64,000 nucleotides of DNA from JACMLD01 sp047602295 (GCA_047602295.1 JASGHP010000001.1:3720001-3784000); one strand, 5' to 3'. Shown: positions 50,574 through 58,875, numbered from the stretch's first letter. Notes: generated from the sequence alone by a model not told the origin. Numbers and translations: made by a program.

Positions 50574-50864
50574 TTGCAGGATTGCAAACAAACTTTGAAA
50601 GATGATACACCAACTTTAAACGATCGCTGGCAAACTGTAACAGCAGACGGACAAACTTTGATAGCAGACGCCCCTGCTATGATAGCAGACGGGCATGCTG
50701 TGATAGCAGAAGCTCCTGCTATGATAGCAGACGGGCATGCTGTGATAGCATACGCCCTTGCTATGATAGCAGACGGGCATGCTGTGATAGCAGACGCCTT
50801 TGCTGTGATAGCAGACGGGCATGCTGTGATAGCATGCTGTCGCCGTTTTACGTGTTTTGTTTAA
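50574..50864 (+). CDS. Possible heptapeptide-repeat protein
   Basis: A 96-codon frame (TTG start at 50574; no in-frame ATG nearby) covers the tandem repeat. Twelve heptads of the form x-[QAH]-[TAV]-[LMV]-[IT]-A-D are followed by a Cys-rich tail CCRRFTCFV. The periodic hydrophobic positions could form a helix or solenoid. Coding status is doubtful because the start is weak and the opposite strand is equally open. Confidence 0.3.
   Translation: MQDCKQTLKDDTPTLNDRWQTVTADGQTLIADAPAMIADGHAVIAEAPAMIADGHAVIAYALAMIADGHAVIADAFAVIADGHAVIACCRRFTCFV
50586..50837 (+). repeat. Twelve tandem 21-bp units encoding heptapeptides
   Basis: Units of 21 bases such as GGGCATGCTGTGATAGCAGA and GCCCCTGCTATGATAGCAGA. 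In the plus frame they read KQTLKDD, TPTLNDR, WQTVTAD, GQTLIAD, APAMIAD, GHAVIAE and so on, becoming more regular toward the 3' end. The minus strand is also open (MPVCYHS/KGVCYHS heptads). Confidence 0.85.
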
Positions 50865-50976
50865 AATCTTATTATAGCTTATGTTGATTTTACTTTTTTT
50901 CAGCGCAAACGCTGCAATAGAATTTTCACATTCGGCGTATTGGTGTATATAATTTATTCACCAAAAAAAAATTCCT

Positions 50977-51591
50977 ATGAAAGTTCCCGTGATTCTATTA
51001 GATTTTATGCGCCTTGGAGAAGTAAACCTGGATGCCCGTGCCACCAGCGTTTCCAATGGCATGACCGATAATCCTTACTTCACCAACCCCAACCCTGCCC
51101 TGAAGGAATTGGATATGGTTAGGCAGGAATTTACCAACGCCAGGGCTGCTGCGCAAAACCGCGATGTGTTGAAGATTGCTTTAAAAAATGAAGTAAAAGA
51201 AAAGTTGCGTGATGTGTTACTGAAGCTTTCTTATTATGTAGAGTCTGTTGCTCTGGGCAACAGGGCCATCCTTATCAGCTCGGGCTTTAAAGTTTCATCT
51301 GAAACAACAGAACCGGAAGCAGATGCCATTAACGACTTTACAGTTAAGCATGGCAAACTGAGCGGTCAAATGATACTGAGTGCAAGCCGCGTAAAAGGTT
51401 ATACCATTTATACATTCTTCTATGGTGTTGGCGAAGGCGAGAATATTGTCTGGAACCAGGTTCCACAAACAAAAGCCACAGCCATCCTTAGCGACCTGCA
51501 GGTAGGCAAAACGTATACATTTTATATGGAGGCCAAAGGCGCCAATGGAAAAATTATTCAGTCTGTAAGAATATCAAAAGTCGTCTCTTAA
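50977..51591 (+). CDS. Hypothetical protein with fibronectin III-like C-terminus
   Basis: A 204-residue soluble protein. Residues 1-110 are helical (NPALKELDMVRQEFTNARAA, VLLKLSYYVESVALGNRAIL). Residues about 125-204 are beta-rich and fibronectin-III-like (GKLSGQMILSASRVKGYTIY, ATAILSDLQVGKTYTFYMEA). Proteins of this layout recur in Bacteroidota genomes next to one another, but their role is unknown. No signal peptide. A terminator follows. Confidence 0.75.
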   Translation: MKVPVILLDFMRLGEVNLDARATSVSNGMTDNPYFTNPNPALKELDMVRQEFTNARAAAQNRDVLKIALKNEVKEKLRDVLLKLSYYVESVALGNRAILISSGFKVSSETTEPEADAINDFTVKHGKLSGQMILSASRVKGYTIYTFFYGVGEGENIVWNQVPQTKATAILSDLQVGKTYTFYMEAKGANGKIIQSVRISKVVS

Positions 51592-51626
51592 TAGTTGGTT
51601 TTATAGTTAATTTTAAATTTTACATT

Positions 51627-51657
51627 AAGCGCCGGTTTCGTCCGGGGCTTTTTTTTT
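51627..51657 (+). terminator. Rho-independent terminator
   Basis: AAGCGCCGG and CCGGGGCTT arms around TTTCGT, followed by eight T residues, 36 bases after the fibronectin-like gene. Confidence 0.8.
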
Positions 51658-51804
51658 GAGTTGTAAGTTGTAAGTGATAAGTTATAAGTCCGTAGTTCTT
51701 AGTTTGTAGTTCTTAGTTTGTAGTTCGGAGTTCGTGGTTCGTAACTAATGGCTTGCAGCTTGTGGCTAGAGACTTGCAGTTTCTTTTAACGCGGCAGGCA
51801 GTTC
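51658..51804 (+). repeat. GAGTTGTAAGTTGTAAGT and TTCTTAGTTTGTAGTTC repeat block
   Basis: Units of GTTGTAAGTGATAAGTTATAAG are followed by CCGTAGTTCTTAGTTTGTAG-like units and GCTTGCAGCTTGTGGCTAG units. All three classes recur elsewhere in the window. Confidence 0.6.
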
Positions 51805-51912
51805 CCTCCTATCGTCGGGATGACAAAAGGGTGAGATACTCTTTATTCGATTGCACTGCGCTCAATTTAAAAAGATGCTCCCCGTTCGATTTGTCATGCC
51901 GACGGTAGGAGG
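51805..51912. repeat. Inverted repeat with 23-bp arms
   Basis: CCTCCTATCGTCGGGATGAC (51805 on) and the inverse GTCATGCCGACGGTAGGAGG (ending 51912) are 23-base arms with two mismatches, separated by 62 bases. Intergenic, with no gene inside. Confidence 0.65.
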
Positions 51913-52061
51913 CATCTGTAGGTCGAGATGGCGAAGCAAAAGGACTTAAAACTTAAAACTTATTACTTACAACTTATAACTCTCAAAGCTTTCTTGTGCT
52001 ACAGAATATTTTTTCCTTAACAATTGCTTTATTATCTTGAAATACAACTTTACATATTTCA

Positions 52062-53234
52062 ATGAAACACCACTTTTTTATTGCATTGCTTTTAAGCAGT
52101 TTTACCCCTTCCGTGTTTGCGCAGCAAAATAATAGTAAGCAAGTAAAACATAAAGCCGCTACTCTCCTTCCCCACTACGATAAATACCTGTTGCTGGAAC
52201 CAACACCCGATACCACCGCTAATGTAAGTATAGCAGATTTTAATGGCGATGGTCATCTTGATTTGTTATTGGTAAAAGGAAGGCATTGGCCAATGGTTGA
52301 CCGTGTGCTGTTGGGCGATGGAAAAGGAGGTATTAAAAAAGCCTATGACCTTGGCAAGATTGCAGACCGCTCTTACAGCGGTGTGGTGGCAGATTTTAAT
52401 GGCGATAAGTTGCCCGATATTGCCATTAGCAACGATGCGCCAGATAAAAAACTGGTTTACCTGAATGATGGCAAAGGCAATTTTACAGTGGGTTCAGCAT
52501 TTGGCGATCCGCAATGGCCCACTCGCAATGCTGCCGTTGCAGATATTAATAAAGACGGCTTGCCGGATCTGATTGCAGCCAACCGGGGCGATATAGGAGA
52601 TATGTCAAACTATTTTTGTCTCAACAATGGCAAGGGGCAGTTCAGCACCGCCTGCACGGCATTTGCGCCCTATCCCGCTACCACCATAACACCGGCAGAC
52701 ATTAATAAAGATGGTTTTGTTGACATGGTAGTGCCGCACCGCGACAGTGGCCAGAGTTATATCTACCTGGGCAGCGCTGCATTTACTTATACAGATGCAC
52801 TGCGCATTCCTTTTGGCCCTGCGCAGGCCGCTATTCGCCAGGCTGCTGTGGCCGACATAAATGGAGATGGTTTGCCGGATATTGTAACGGTAGATGAATT
52901 TAAAGGAGTAGATATTTATTTTCAGCAAAAAGATAAAAGCTTTGCTGCCGCTGGTGTTTCGGTAGCTGATGCAAAACTGGTTCCTTATGCAGTAGCAATA
53001 GCAGATCTTAACAAAGATGGAAAACCAGATATTATTGTTGGTCACGTGGAAACAGCTTCAACCGTATATTACAACAATGGATCGGGCAAGCCTTTTACAC
53101 CGGTTTATTTTGGCGATGAAAAAGGAACCGTATGCGGTTTTGCTATCCGCGATTTTAATGGAGATGGCATTTTAGATATTGCTGCTGCCCGCTCGGGTGC
53201 AATTAGTGTGTTGTATTACGGGGGCGTGAAGTAG
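52062..53234 (+). CDS. Exported FG-GAP/VCBS repeat protein
   Basis: A 390-residue secreted beta-propeller. Signal peptide FIALLLSSFTPSVFAQQ. At least seven blades carry the Ca-binding-like DxNxDGxxD pattern: DFNGDGHLDLLL, DFNGDKLPDIAI, DINKDGLPDLIA, DINKDGFVDMVV, DINGDGLPDIVT, DLNKDGKPDIIV and DFNGDGILDIAA. Such propellers bind ligands or surfaces outside the cell. The stop codon TAG is followed at once by CCACGGAGACACTATGAACA, a repeat class also at 46681. Confidence 0.88.
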   Translation: MKHHFFIALLLSSFTPSVFAQQNNSKQVKHKAATLLPHYDKYLLLEPTPDTTANVSIADFNGDGHLDLLLVKGRHWPMVDRVLLGDGKGGIKKAYDLGKIADRSYSGVVADFNGDKLPDIAISNDAPDKKLVYLNDGKGNFTVGSAFGDPQWPTRNAAVADINKDGLPDLIAANRGDIGDMSNYFCLNNGKGQFSTACTAFAPYPATTITPADINKDGFVDMVVPHRDSGQSYIYLGSAAFTYTDALRIPFGPAQAAIRQAAVADINGDGLPDIVTVDEFKGVDIYFQQKDKSFAAAGVSVADAKLVPYAVAIADLNKDGKPDIIVGHVETASTVYYNNGSGKPFTPVYFGDEKGTVCGFAIRDFNGDGILDIAAARSGAISVLYYGGVK

Positions 53235-53304
53235 CCACGGAGACACTATGAACACGGAGGTTGCACGGAGATTTTTCTTTTGAGGCGAATTAATACGGCG
53301 AAGT

Positions 53305-53340
53305 AAAAGGGCTTGCAGCTTGTAGCTAAATGCTAGTAGC
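53305..53340 (-). repeat. AGCTACTAGCATTTAGCTA-class repeat with the hopJ stop codon
   Basis: Minus strand AAAAGCTACTAGCATTTAGC: the codons for Ser, Tyr and the stop TAG of the HopJ-family gene lie in this repeat, as in folC. Confidence 0.6.
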
Positions 53341-53668
53341 TTTTCTCCAACGCTACGCCTTCAAATTGCACACCACTCCATCCATGCTGCATAAACTGCC
53401 TTATGTTTTGGTGATTATCCAGTTGCGGGTTATCCAATACGTTTTGGTAATGCTCTGCAAACAAACGAAGCGTATCTTCTTTACTGAGGTTATTCAGCTT
53501 TGCATAATACAGTATTCTTGCACTGCCCTGGTTTTCTGTAGCACCGTTATTTTGAGCACCATTCTTAAACGCGGTAGGATGATGCTGGTATTGTCCTTCT
53601 ATATGCGCCAATACATCTATAAATTTTATTTCGCCTGTGGCAAGTTGTGCTAATATTTCGTCGGCCAT
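53333..53668 (-). CDS. HopJ-family protein
   Basis: A 111-residue protein matching the HopJ type III effector family, a widespread family whose members mostly occur in bacteria without such secretion. Typical segments are YQHHPTAFKNGAQNN, ENQGSARILYYAKLNNLSKE, TLRLFAEHYQNVL and DNHQNIRQFMQHGWSGVQFE. Function unknown; the name should not be taken as evidence for virulence. The last residues (KSY and stop) come from a downstream repeat. Confidence 0.85.
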   Translation of the reverse strand: MADEILAQLATGEIKFIDVLAHIEGQYQHHPTAFKNGAQNNGATENQGSARILYYAKLNNLSKEDTLRLFAEHYQNVLDNPQLDNHQNIRQFMQHGWSGVQFEGVALEKSY

Positions 53669-53674
53669 TTTTTT

Positions 53675-54012
53675 GAGTTGTAAGTTGTAAGTAATAAGTT
53701 TTAAGTCCGTCAGCTACGCAAGATACGCGTTTGCAGAATAATGCATTTAAGTTGTAAGTTTTAAGTGGTAAGTTTTAAGTACGCTAAATAGGAGTTGTAA
53801 GTTATAAGTGGTAAGTTTTAAGTACGCTAACTAAGAGTTGTAAGTTGTAAGTGATAAGTTTTAAGTACGCTAACTAAGAGTGGCAAGTTTTAAGTGGCAA
53901 GTTTTAAGTACGCTAACTAAGAAAGAGATGCATTTTACAACTTATGACTTATGACTTATGACTTACAACTTATAACTTACGACTTACAACTTATTACTTA
54001 CCACTTACGACT
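53675..54012. repeat. Large hairpin-forming repeat block between hopJ and araC-type genes
   Basis: The left two thirds are plus-strand GTTTTAAGTGGTAAGTTTTA units with spacers TACGCTAACTAAGA. The right third is the inverse (ACTTATGACTTACAACTTAT units). The halves could pair over 60-70 bases. The left part includes one copy of the 99-bp direct repeat. Confidence 0.7.
53711..53809 (+). repeat. 99-bp direct repeat, left copy
   Basis: Starts CAGCTACGCAAGATACGCGT and ends GTTGTAAGTTATAAGT. It differs from 55956-56054 at one position only (A/G). Confidence 0.85.
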
Positions 54013-54035
54013 ATATAATTCATACCTTAGTAACA

Positions 54036-54860
54036 ATGTACATGCGCTTCAACAATATTATGCCTGTAAAAGAGCTTCAGGGCTATATTGAAAAAATATG
54101 GTTGTTTGAAAGCAGTGGTAAAATGCCTGCAGAAGACATGAAGCTGGTGGTGCCCAATGGAAATATCAAGCTTACTATTTCTTACCGCAACGGCATAGTG
54201 GCATCAATGAACGGAAAAACATTTTCATCGAAAGAGCAGGACATTACATTAACAGGATTGGTGGATACACCTGTTATTTTAGACATGGAGCAAGACTGCA
54301 TTACAGAAACCATCGGCATAGAATTTAATCCACAGTTTGTATACCGCTTTTTTCATTTCAACCTGCATGAAATACAAAACGGCATTTATTCTTTAAGCGA
54401 TATTATGTCTGGTGCCGGCAGGCAATTAACAGAAAGTATTGCCAATGCAAATTCAACACGGCAAAAAATTGCAATGGTGCAGCAGTTCCTGTTGCGCCAG
54501 TTGATGCAGCAACCGGAAGACGCGGTATTTGAATATTGTGTGCAACAGATTCAATCCACCAAAGGCAGTGTATCTTTAAAACAACTGGAAAAGAAAACGG
54601 GCTATAGCAGCCGCTGGCTGAATATGAAGTTTACAGATAAGCTGGGTGTAAGTCCTAAAAACCTTTCTTCTATTCTGCGCTTCAATCATTATTACCAGGC
54701 AATAACAGCCAATAATGATAATCCTTTTATAAAGAATGAATTTTATACTGCTTATTACGATCAGTCGCATTTCATAAAAGCATTTAAACGCTTTACCGGG
54801 TTGCCACCGGCCAGGTTTGAGCGGCAGATAAATAATTTCGGTAGAATCTATTACCGCTGA
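54036..54860 (+). CDS. AraC-family transcriptional regulator
   Basis: A 274-residue regulator. The N-terminal 150 residues are a beta-rich sensor domain (PVKELQGYIEKIWLFESSG, then MKLVVPNGNIKLTISYRNG) of the kind seen in many Bacteroidota AraC proteins. The C-terminal two-helix-turn-helix domain contains KGSVSLKQLEKKTGYSSRWL, KFTDKLGVSPKNLSSILRFN and the hallmark AYYDQSHFIKAFKRFTGLPP. It lies upstream of two SRPBCC genes on the same strand and may control them. The three genes are bracketed by the 99-bp direct repeat. Confidence 0.92.
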   Translation: MYMRFNNIMPVKELQGYIEKIWLFESSGKMPAEDMKLVVPNGNIKLTISYRNGIVASMNGKTFSSKEQDITLTGLVDTPVILDMEQDCITETIGIEFNPQFVYRFFHFNLHEIQNGIYSLSDIMSGAGRQLTESIANANSTRQKIAMVQQFLLRQLMQQPEDAVFEYCVQQIQSTKGSVSLKQLEKKTGYSSRWLNMKFTDKLGVSPKNLSSILRFNHYYQAITANNDNPFIKNEFYTAYYDQSHFIKAFKRFTGLPPARFERQINNFGRIYYR

Positions 54861-54975
54861 TACAGTGCTTTAAAACAACTGAAGCAATCCTACTCCATTA
54901 CTGCTACTTCCGATTTTTACAATTCTGCTACGGACTTTGTGCTTTCTTTTGCAAATACATAAAAACAACACGGAA

Positions 54976-55410
54976 ATGAAAAACGAAAATTACCACAGCA
55001 GCATTGCTGCAAATGTTACCGCCGGGGATGCTTTCAACGCAGTTTGTACGCCTACAGCATGGTGGGGCAAAAGCATTACAGGCAATACTGAAAAACTGAA
55101 AGGTGTTTTTAAATATCACCCCAACGATACATGGGTAGATTTTGAAATAACGGAGTATGTGCCCAACAAAAAAGTGGTATGGCATGTAACAGATTGCTTC
55201 CTGCATTTTCAAAACAATAAAACAGAATGGAAGGGCACGGATGTGGTATTTGAGATTGCAGAAAAAGATGGCAGTACACAAATAGACATGACGCATGTTG
55301 GCCTTGTACCCGCTGTAGAATGCTATGCCGGTTGCGTTAAGGGATGGGATCAATATTTCAAAGGCAGCTTGCTGCAACTGCTTACTACAGGTAAAGGCCA
55401 GCCCTCCTGA
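54976..55410 (+). CDS. SRPBCC (AHSA1-like) domain protein
   Basis: A 144-residue START-like protein. SIAANVTAGDAFNAVCTPTA is followed by WWGKSITGN, the typical AHSA1 strand-helix start; YVPNKKVVWHV and DMTHVGLVPAVECYAGCVKG form the later strands and the long C-terminal helix. Such proteins bind small hydrophobic ligands or act as co-chaperones. ATG at 54976 fits the domain start. It is 115 bases after the AraC gene and 20 before a paralogue. Confidence 0.85.
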   Translation: MKNENYHSSIAANVTAGDAFNAVCTPTAWWGKSITGNTEKLKGVFKYHPNDTWVDFEITEYVPNKKVVWHVTDCFLHFQNNKTEWKGTDVVFEIAEKDGSTQIDMTHVGLVPAVECYAGCVKGWDQYFKGSLLQLLTTGKGQPS

Positions 55411-55430
55411 ACCAATACAAATAAATAGAA

Positions 55431-55928
55431 ATGGAAAACAATTCCTGTACAGTTAGCATAGAAGTTGATCAGTCAGCTACCGTAGTTTTTAACGCCATTT
55501 GCAATGTAACCAGTTGGTGGAGCAAAGATTTTGAAGGAAACAGCACCGGTATTAACGATGAATTTGTGATTCATCACCCCGGCCAACATTACTCAAAACA
55601 AAAAGTGGTGCAATTAATACCATACAACAGGATAACCTGGCTGGTGACAGCAAGCGAGTTGTATTGGCTAAAAAACAACCAGGCAGATTGGACAGATACA
55701 AAAATGGATTTTCAAATTACATCCAATGGCAATAAAACAATACTTCAATTTACACATGAAGGATTGGTGCCCGCAAAGGAAAGTTATGATTTATGCAACC
55801 AGGGCTGGCATATGATCATTACGCAATGGCTGTATCATTTTATTTGCACTGGAAAGCCTGCGCAAGAAATGGAAAATGCAGCAGCAATAAGAAACAAATA
55901 CCTGGAAGGGAACATTTATAAGTTGTAA
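55431..55928 (+). CDS. SRPBCC (AHSA1-like) domain protein, paralogue
   Basis: A 165-residue paralogue of the preceding protein: VFNAICNVTSWWSKDFEGN, VVQLIPYNRITWLVTASELY and FTHEGLVPAKESYDLCNQGW align with its segments. It has a slightly longer C-terminal helix. The last three residues and the stop (YKL, TAA) are encoded by TATAAGTTGTAA, the start of a GTTGTAAGT-class repeat. Probably the last gene of the AraC-SRPBCC-SRPBCC unit. Confidence 0.85.
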   Translation: MENNSCTVSIEVDQSATVVFNAICNVTSWWSKDFEGNSTGINDEFVIHHPGQHYSKQKVVQLIPYNRITWLVTASELYWLKNNQADWTDTKMDFQITSNGNKTILQFTHEGLVPAKESYDLCNQGWHMIITQWLYHFICTGKPAQEMENAAAIRNKYLEGNIYKL

Positions 55929-56208
55929 GTTTTAAGTGATAAGTTTTAAGTACGCCAGCTACGCAAGATACGCGTTTGCAGAATAATGCATTTAAGTTGT
56001 AGGTTTTAAGTGGTAAGTTTTAAGTACGCTAAATAGGAGTTGTAAGTTATAAGTACGCTAGCTAAGAGTTGTAAGTTATAAGTGATAAGTTTTAAGTAGC
56101 GCAGAATTCTTTTAAAACTTTTTATGAGCGGAGTGAGTGCGAAAGAAAAAGCAATTTCGCCGAGAAGCTTACTTATAACTTACAACTTATCACTTACAAC
56201 TCTCACTC
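55918..56208. repeat. Sense-oriented repeats at two convergent 3' ends
   Basis: Plus-strand GTTGTAAGTTTTAAGTGATA units continue from the SRPBCC stop. Minus-strand GAGTTGTAAGTGATAAGTTG units continue from the VOC-gene stop at 56203. The two halves can pair as a long imperfect stem. Confidence 0.7.
55956..56054 (+). repeat. 99-bp direct repeat, right copy
   Basis: 98 of 99 bases match the copy at 53711-53809; the two lie 2245 bases apart in the same orientation and flank the AraC-SRPBCC-SRPBCC unit. Confidence 0.85.
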
Positions 56209-56592
56209 CGTTATTTCAATAATATTATTTTCAGGATCAAGTACAACGCCTTCGTAATAGCCGTCGCCGGTAGTTCTTGGCTGACCAACTACCTGGTAGC
56301 CGTCTGCTGCCAGTTGTGATACAAGCTCATCTACCAGCACCTTGCTGCCAACACTCATTGCCAAATGCACTATTCCGTAAGCAGGTGCAGCATAGGGTTG
56401 ACTATTTTCATGCAATGCAGGTTTGTGCATCAGTTCAAGCCGGCAACCATCCTGAAACTGTAAAAAGTAAGAATGAAAATTCTTTGCAGGATTATGATAC
56501 TTTGCATTGGAAGAGGCTGCAAAATATTTTTCATAGAAGGCCTTCATACCTTCTATATCTTTTACCCAAATGGCAACATGTTCTATGCGCAT
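56203..56592 (-). CDS. VOC-family (glyoxalase-like) protein
   Basis: A 129-residue single-subunit glyoxalase-fold protein. Metal-site candidates are His 5 (RIEHVAIWVKDIEGM), Glu 53 (CRLELMHKP), His 76 (GIVHLAMSVG) and the terminal Glu (DPENNIIEITE), a complete set as in glyoxalase I-like enzymes. The substrate is unknown. It ends in a GTTGTAAGT-class repeat. Confidence 0.88.
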   Translation of the reverse strand: MRIEHVAIWVKDIEGMKAFYEKYFAASSNAKYHNPAKNFHSYFLQFQDGCRLELMHKPALHENSQPYAAPAYGIVHLAMSVGSKVLVDELVSQLAADGYQVVGQPRTTGDGYYEGVVLDPENNIIEITE

Positions 56593-56634
56593 GTATTGAA
56601 AGGTTTATAGTTTACCTGGCTGCTTGTTTATTAA

Positions 56635-58758
56635 TTACTCTTGTATCAGAATAACAGGCGATTCACCTACATCAAATTGCAAACTACCATTGACAGGCTG
56701 AATGGTTTTCTGCAAGCCAACAGGATTTTCTTCTGCAAGTTTAACGTATGTAAAGTATTGGCTTTTGTTATCGCCGGTATTAAAGTTGAAATTTTTAACC
56801 ATGCTGCCATTTACCGTAGGACTAAACAAAACAAAAGCTTTTCTGTTTGCATCTGCCTTGTGCTTAAAGCGATAAATCCATACGTTGCCGCTTTCAGCAA
56901 TGATGGAGTCTGGCTGGTAATCGCCCAATCGTTTTATAAATGTGTTCCAGTAATACCATAAGGGATAAATGATCTTATTGGCGGGGCCGCCAAGCATGCC
57001 GCTGGTTGCATAAGGGCCGGGTGCATCTTCATAGTTGGTGGCACTGCGCATCATGTATTGATTGTATCCATCGAAGCCAGCCATAAATGCTGCCATAAAA
57101 GATCTTATCGCCATAATGCCCTGCGATTGCGCCGCTGAATAGCCCGGCAACAAAGGTGTTTTCTGCCACGACTGCTGACTGCGATCGTATCCATTTTCTC
57201 CCAATATCAAAGGAATACCAGGCAGTAAACGATTGTGAAATGCTCTTACTTTAGCAAGCTTTTCACGCAGGTGATCTTCTTCCGGGCTAATACCTTTTGT
57301 AGATGGTTTAAAATGATCCTTTGCATCGTTGCTATAATAATGATACTGCACACCTCCTTCCCAAATAAACTTCTTGTCTTTTCTTAATTGCCTGCATAAA
57401 AAATACAAAGTGCGTACGCGGCTGGTATCAAGCTGTATCATGCCGCTCATCATCAACTTGCTGTTTTTATCGGCAGTATACAAACCGCATTTGTTGCCAA
57501 GCTTTCCTTCATGCCCATCGTAGTCGGCAGATGATACAGCAAAATAATCAACAGGTGTCCAGTAGTAAGGCGTCCAGAAACCATCTTCTTCATTACCATT
57601 TTCAAACCTGTCCATAACACCAAGGCCACTGAAGCGAGGCACATCACTTACATCAATCTGGTTGGTATCTATTTTTGTTTTACCAAACAAAGCGGCCATG
57701 TTCCAAAATGTTTTAGCATGGCGTGCATAAGACATGGGGTCTTCCGTATTCATGCCAATGGTGGTAACGGGTTTGTCTTTGTCATGTATGCCTTTTTTCT
57801 CAAGGTATTTGGGCACACCGCGTATGCTCATCCAATAATGAATATTGTATTTAAGAAGACTGTCTGCGTAATAGCGCAACTGTTCCTGTGCAGGTTGTTT
57901 AAAATAGTTAAGCGTCAATTTGTTTTTAGGATAGGCATGCACAGTATCTGTATCAAAATAATCCATTTGCATGTAAGAACGCACCTGGCTGAATGAGCGC
58001 AGCAGGTCAGGAGAAACATAATCGTAGGTATTAGTGCCGGAAAATTCTTTTAAAGTGGGTGGTGCCAGTGCAGGCAATTGCGTTAGCGTTTCTGCAGGTA
58101 GCTTTTGTTGAATATTTCCATACAAGGCCATCTCTGTAATGATAGCACGGTAACTGTTAATCCGTATCATAACAAAACGTGTGGACTGATCAACAGAAAA
58201 ATTTTTCCATCCCCAGGTAGCAGCAGTTTTTGATGTGCTAAATGCGCCGGCGAGTTTCCAATTGCTCATGCTGCCTGTGTACACCCATACACTGTCAGAT
58301 TCAAAGGCTCTATCGTAGAGGTAAATATCAGAGAGTTTATACAAATCTTTTAAATCAATAACAATGCGAAAACCCCTGCCCGGTGGATAGTAATTATTTG
58401 TATTGCTTAAAGGAGCGGCTTGTGTTTTAGGATCTCCGGCAATGCCGTTGGCGGGGTCTGTGTTTTCATCAAACAAATTCATGGGGTCGTTGCTGTACAT
58501 GGCTTCGGCACCAGATAAATCATATACATCGTTGCGGGTAATGCCATCAATCTTATGAAGGCCGGTTTGCAGCAAGGGTTTGGTGGATTGAAAATTAGAA
58601 CCGTTTATCAATACCTGTACGCGATAGGCAAGCAGTACGGCAGCTGCAATGCATGCCATCATTATTAAAACAGTAATGCAATTTTTTATGAACGGATGTG
58701 TAGTTTTTATGCCGGGCATGGTTGGGCTGTTCACAGCAGGTTGACTATAAAAAATCAT
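56635..58758 (-). CDS. Membrane-anchored glycoside hydrolase-like protein
   Basis: A 707-residue protein with one N-terminal membrane segment (CITVLIMMACIAAAVLLAYR), so it is probably anchored and periplasmic. Residues about 100-215 look like a discoidin-type beta-sandwich (FRIVIDLKDLYKLSDIYLYD, then STRFVMIRINSYRAIITEMA). The central part looks like a TIM barrel, with candidate acid/base residues in MNTEDPMSYARHAKTFW and IPLILGENGYDRSQQSW. The C-terminus is a small beta domain (KAFVLFSPTVNG). It may be a cellulase- or xylosidase-like enzyme, but I cannot name the family. Confidence 0.65.
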   Translation of the reverse strand: MIFYSQPAVNSPTMPGIKTTHPFIKNCITVLIMMACIAAAVLLAYRVQVLINGSNFQSTKPLLQTGLHKIDGITRNDVYDLSGAEAMYSNDPMNLFDENTDPANGIAGDPKTQAAPLSNTNNYYPPGRGFRIVIDLKDLYKLSDIYLYDRAFESDSVWVYTGSMSNWKLAGAFSTSKTAATWGWKNFSVDQSTRFVMIRINSYRAIITEMALYGNIQQKLPAETLTQLPALAPPTLKEFSGTNTYDYVSPDLLRSFSQVRSYMQMDYFDTDTVHAYPKNKLTLNYFKQPAQEQLRYYADSLLKYNIHYWMSIRGVPKYLEKKGIHDKDKPVTTIGMNTEDPMSYARHAKTFWNMAALFGKTKIDTNQIDVSDVPRFSGLGVMDRFENGNEEDGFWTPYYWTPVDYFAVSSADYDGHEGKLGNKCGLYTADKNSKLMMSGMIQLDTSRVRTLYFLCRQLRKDKKFIWEGGVQYHYYSNDAKDHFKPSTKGISPEEDHLREKLAKVRAFHNRLLPGIPLILGENGYDRSQQSWQKTPLLPGYSAAQSQGIMAIRSFMAAFMAGFDGYNQYMMRSATNYEDAPGPYATSGMLGGPANKIIYPLWYYWNTFIKRLGDYQPDSIIAESGNVWIYRFKHKADANRKAFVLFSPTVNGSMVKNFNFNTGDNKSQYFTYVKLAEENPVGLQKTIQPVNGSLQFDVGESPVILIQE

Positions 58759-58816
58759 TTCGTCAAATTACAAAGTTTGGCGGAAATCAGCCGGTTTAAA
58801 TCAACTGCAAAATAAG

Positions 58817-58852
58817 AAAGGGCCAAACAAAAAAGTTTTTGCTTCGCCCTTT
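58817..58852 (-). terminator. Hairpin upstream of the glycosidase-like gene
   Basis: AAAGGGC and GCCCTTT arms enclose a 22-base A/T-rich loop. It lies 24 bases downstream of the methyltransferase stop on the minus strand, so it could end that transcript before the next minus-strand gene. Confidence 0.5.
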
Positions 58853-58875
58853 AATGCATTGCAATATACTGCCAG

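Noticed and set aside
50616..50822. Minus-strand MPVCYHS/KGVCYHS heptad frame, zinc-binding in appearance
   Set aside because: It is the complement of the 21-bp tandem repeat with no start region of its own; the plus frame is slightly better supported.
50586..50837. CRISPR array
   Set aside because: Units of 21 bases are adjacent with no unique spacers of constant length and no cas genes; it is a simple tandem repeat.
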